Assembly (NCBI GenBank): GCA_018240405.1
Contig: JAFEFW010000014.1
Span: 1-33,497 of the forward strand
Source: Pseudomonadota bacterium
GTDB taxonomy: Bacteria; Pseudomonadota; Alphaproteobacteria; Acetobacterales; Acetobacteraceae
Reading direction: 5' to 3'
Length of the DNA: 33,497 bases
The translations under genes were made by a program, and so were the position numbers. Positions 32,172 to 33,497 of the stretch are shown here, one piece after another; position 1 is the first letter of the stretch; each line of letters begins with the position of its first letter. Under the pieces are notes generated by a model that was not told the origin of the DNA, did not search any database, and saw only the letters and a list, made by a program, of their open reading frames with translations.

Positions 32172-33248
32172 ATGAAACTTGGCATGCTGCATCTGTTCGA
32201 GAACCCGGCCGGGAAGACCGAACACGAGGTCATCAAGGAACAGATGGAGCTGATGTATGAGGCCGAGGGCCTCGGCTTCGACTCGGTCTGGCCGGCAGAA
32301 CATCATTTCTCGGAATACGGCTATTGCGCCTCGCCGCAAGTGTCGCTCGCTGCGGTTGCCGCCCGCACCACACGCATCCGGCTTGGCACCGGCGTCGTGG
32401 TGCTACCGTTCCACAATCCGATCCGCGTCGCCGAGGACTTCGCCTTCCTCGACCTGATGTCCGATGGCCGTGTCGACCTGGGCGTTGGCCGCGGCTACCA
32501 GCCGATCGAGTATGCCGGCTTCGGCATGGCGGACCAGCAGGCGCATTCGCGTGAGATCTTCGACGAGTCGATCCGGCTGGTGCGGCAGTGCTGGACGGAT
32601 GAGCGGGTGACGTTCCGCGGCAAGCATTTTCAGGTCGAGGATCTATACGTCCGGCCGAAGCCGCTGCAGCAGCCGCATCCGCCGATCTACATGGCGTGCC
32701 TGTCAGCGGAATCGTTCCGGCTGGCCGGCAAGTATGGCTTCAACGTGCTGATGTCCGGCGCGTTCGGGCTGTCGGCCGAAGGCGCGCGGGTCGGCATCAA
32801 GGACTATCGCGCCGGGCGAAAGGAGGCCGGCTACGACCCGGCCACCGGCAAGGTCGCGTTGCTGCTGAAAGTCTACGCCGGCGATACGATGGATGGCGCC
32901 CGGCGTGACTATGCTGGTCCCTGCACCTGGTACTACCGCACGATCGCCAAGTATGTCGCGCCACCGACTGGCCAGGCGATCAAGAGCTATGAGCTTTACA
33001 CGCAGACGAAGAACACGGCCGAGACGCTGAACTTTGAGGATCTGGCCAACAGCCCGCTGATGGTCTGCGGCGACGTCGATCATTGTGCCGAAAAACTGTC
33101 GCAGCTTGTCGTCGATTTTGGCTTCGACGAGTTGCTGTGCTGGACCCGGATCGGCGGGCTGGAGAACCGCAAGGTGCTGCGGTCGATGGAGCTGATGAGC
33201 GGACGGGTGATGCCGCGGGTGCGCAAACAAACGGCCCTTGCGGCGTAG
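32172..33248 (+). CDS. Luciferase-like (LLM class) flavin-dependent monooxygenase
   Basis: A 358-aa TIM-barrel protein of the bacterial luciferase superfamily. The N-terminus KLGMLHLFENPAGKTEHEVIKEQM, then GFDSVWPAEHHFSEYG (about 34-49), RIRLGTGVVVLPFHNPIRVAEDFAFLDLMSDGRVDLGVGRGY (about 69-110) and RPKPLQQPHPPIYMA are family blocks for F/FMN binding. Members oxidise aldehydes, alkanes, sulfonates or other small molecules using reduced flavin; the substrate is unknown. GGAAGGA lies nine to ten bases before the ATG. A perfect FNR/FixK box in class II position suggests induction when oxygen is low. Confidence 0.92.
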   Translation: MKLGMLHLFENPAGKTEHEVIKEQMELMYEAEGLGFDSVWPAEHHFSEYGYCASPQVSLAAVAARTTRIRLGTGVVVLPFHNPIRVAEDFAFLDLMSDGRVDLGVGRGYQPIEYAGFGMADQQAHSREIFDESIRLVRQCWTDERVTFRGKHFQVEDLYVRPKPLQQPHPPIYMACLSAESFRLAGKYGFNVLMSGAFGLSAEGARVGIKDYRAGRKEAGYDPATGKVALLLKVYAGDTMDGARRDYAGPCTWYYRTIAKYVAPPTGQAIKSYELYTQTKNTAETLNFEDLANSPLMVCGDVDHCAEKLSQLVVDFGFDELLCWTRIGGLENRKVLRSMELMSGRVMPRVRKQTALAA

Positions 33249-33497
33249 ATAAGACGGCGAGCGGCGGTTCCGCGGCCGCAGGGCCGGCCGATCCGCCGAG
33301 ACCACAACCGCGGCTGCCGCACGGTCGTCCACGAGGCGCGGACGGCCGGCGCGGCGCAGCCGGCCTGCGCCGCCGACCTCGAACATAGACCGCCAGCAAT
33401 ACAGCAGCCTGCGCTCAAGCCCCGGTTCCGCGGCAAGAGCAGCGATGCTGTCCGTCTCCGCCAACGGCTTCCGCACCGCGCGCTTGTAGTGCCGCGC
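33249..33497 (-). pseudogene. Possible transposase helix-turn-helix remnant
   Basis: Reading in from the right edge, minus strand, the frame gives HYKRAVRKPLAETDS then a helix-turn-helix like IAALAAEPGLERRLLYCWRS and a GGAGRLRRAGRPR segment. This resembles the N-terminal HTH of IS3/IS911-type orfA transposases. After GRPR the frame loses any likeness and runs without a stop into antisense of the monooxygenase gene, so it seems frameshifted or truncated. The start is outside the window. The identification is by resemblance only. Confidence 0.4.

Overview
The window is about 33.5 kb of GC-rich, gene-dense chromosomal DNA. It most likely comes from an alphaproteobacterium, with a Rhodospirillales-like aerobic soil or water bacterium as the best guess. 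Reasons are the alphaproteobacterial cytochrome oxidase assembly block (coxB-ctaB-coxF-ctaG-coxC-DUF983-SURF1), a Rhodobacter-type phosphatidylethanolamine N-methyltransferase, a complete liv operon with an acyl-CoA-synthetase-like gene, and a perfect FNR/FixK-type box. The lineage is an inference from gene content; there is no rRNA gene here.

Layout. 1-492 (-): N-terminal part of an MBOAT acyltransferase cut by the window edge. 592-6618 (+): a branched-chain amino acid (or related) ABC transporter operon with a good sigma70-type promoter, livHMGF, an eroded acyl-CoA-synthetase-like gene and the periplasmic binding protein. 6825-8172 (+): a two-gene unit of an SDR protein lacking the catalytic Tyr and a DsbA-family 2-hydroxychromene-2-carboxylate isomerase. 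8217-15014 (-): a long cytochrome c oxidase subunit and assembly cluster that ends in an M32 carboxypeptidase and a phosphoribosyltransferase. The subunit I gene (ctaD) is absent from between coxB and ctaB. 15186-16933 (-): pmtA, tatA and rlmH. 17004-17078 (+): tRNA-Val(GAC). 17186-21481 (-): an RND efflux permease and its membrane-fusion partner. 21777-24700 (+): GNAT acetyltransferase, hemW and an N-formylglutamate amidohydrolase. 24940-27325: DUF4349 lipoprotein (-), a small secreted Lys-rich protein (+) and metA (-). 27468-30633 (-): a KaiC-like double ATPase translationally overlapped with a hybrid histidine kinase. 30924-33248 (+): a TauD-family dioxygenase, a 46-aa membrane protein, and a luciferase-like flavin monooxygenase behind the FNR/FixK box. 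33249-33497 (-): a probable transposase helix-turn-helix remnant.

How parts work together. The liv genes form a complete importer. The cox genes make subunits II and III, haem O and the copper-delivery factors, so they need a subunit I encoded elsewhere. The most distinctive module is the KaiC-like/histidine-kinase pair without kaiA or kaiB. Its predicted Shine-Dalgarno sequence lies inside a perfect 10-bp inverted repeat that could gate translation. No CRISPR array, complete insertion sequence, prophage or replication origin was seen. No gene-free stretch exceeds 300 bases; the longest are 21482-21776 and 30634-30923.
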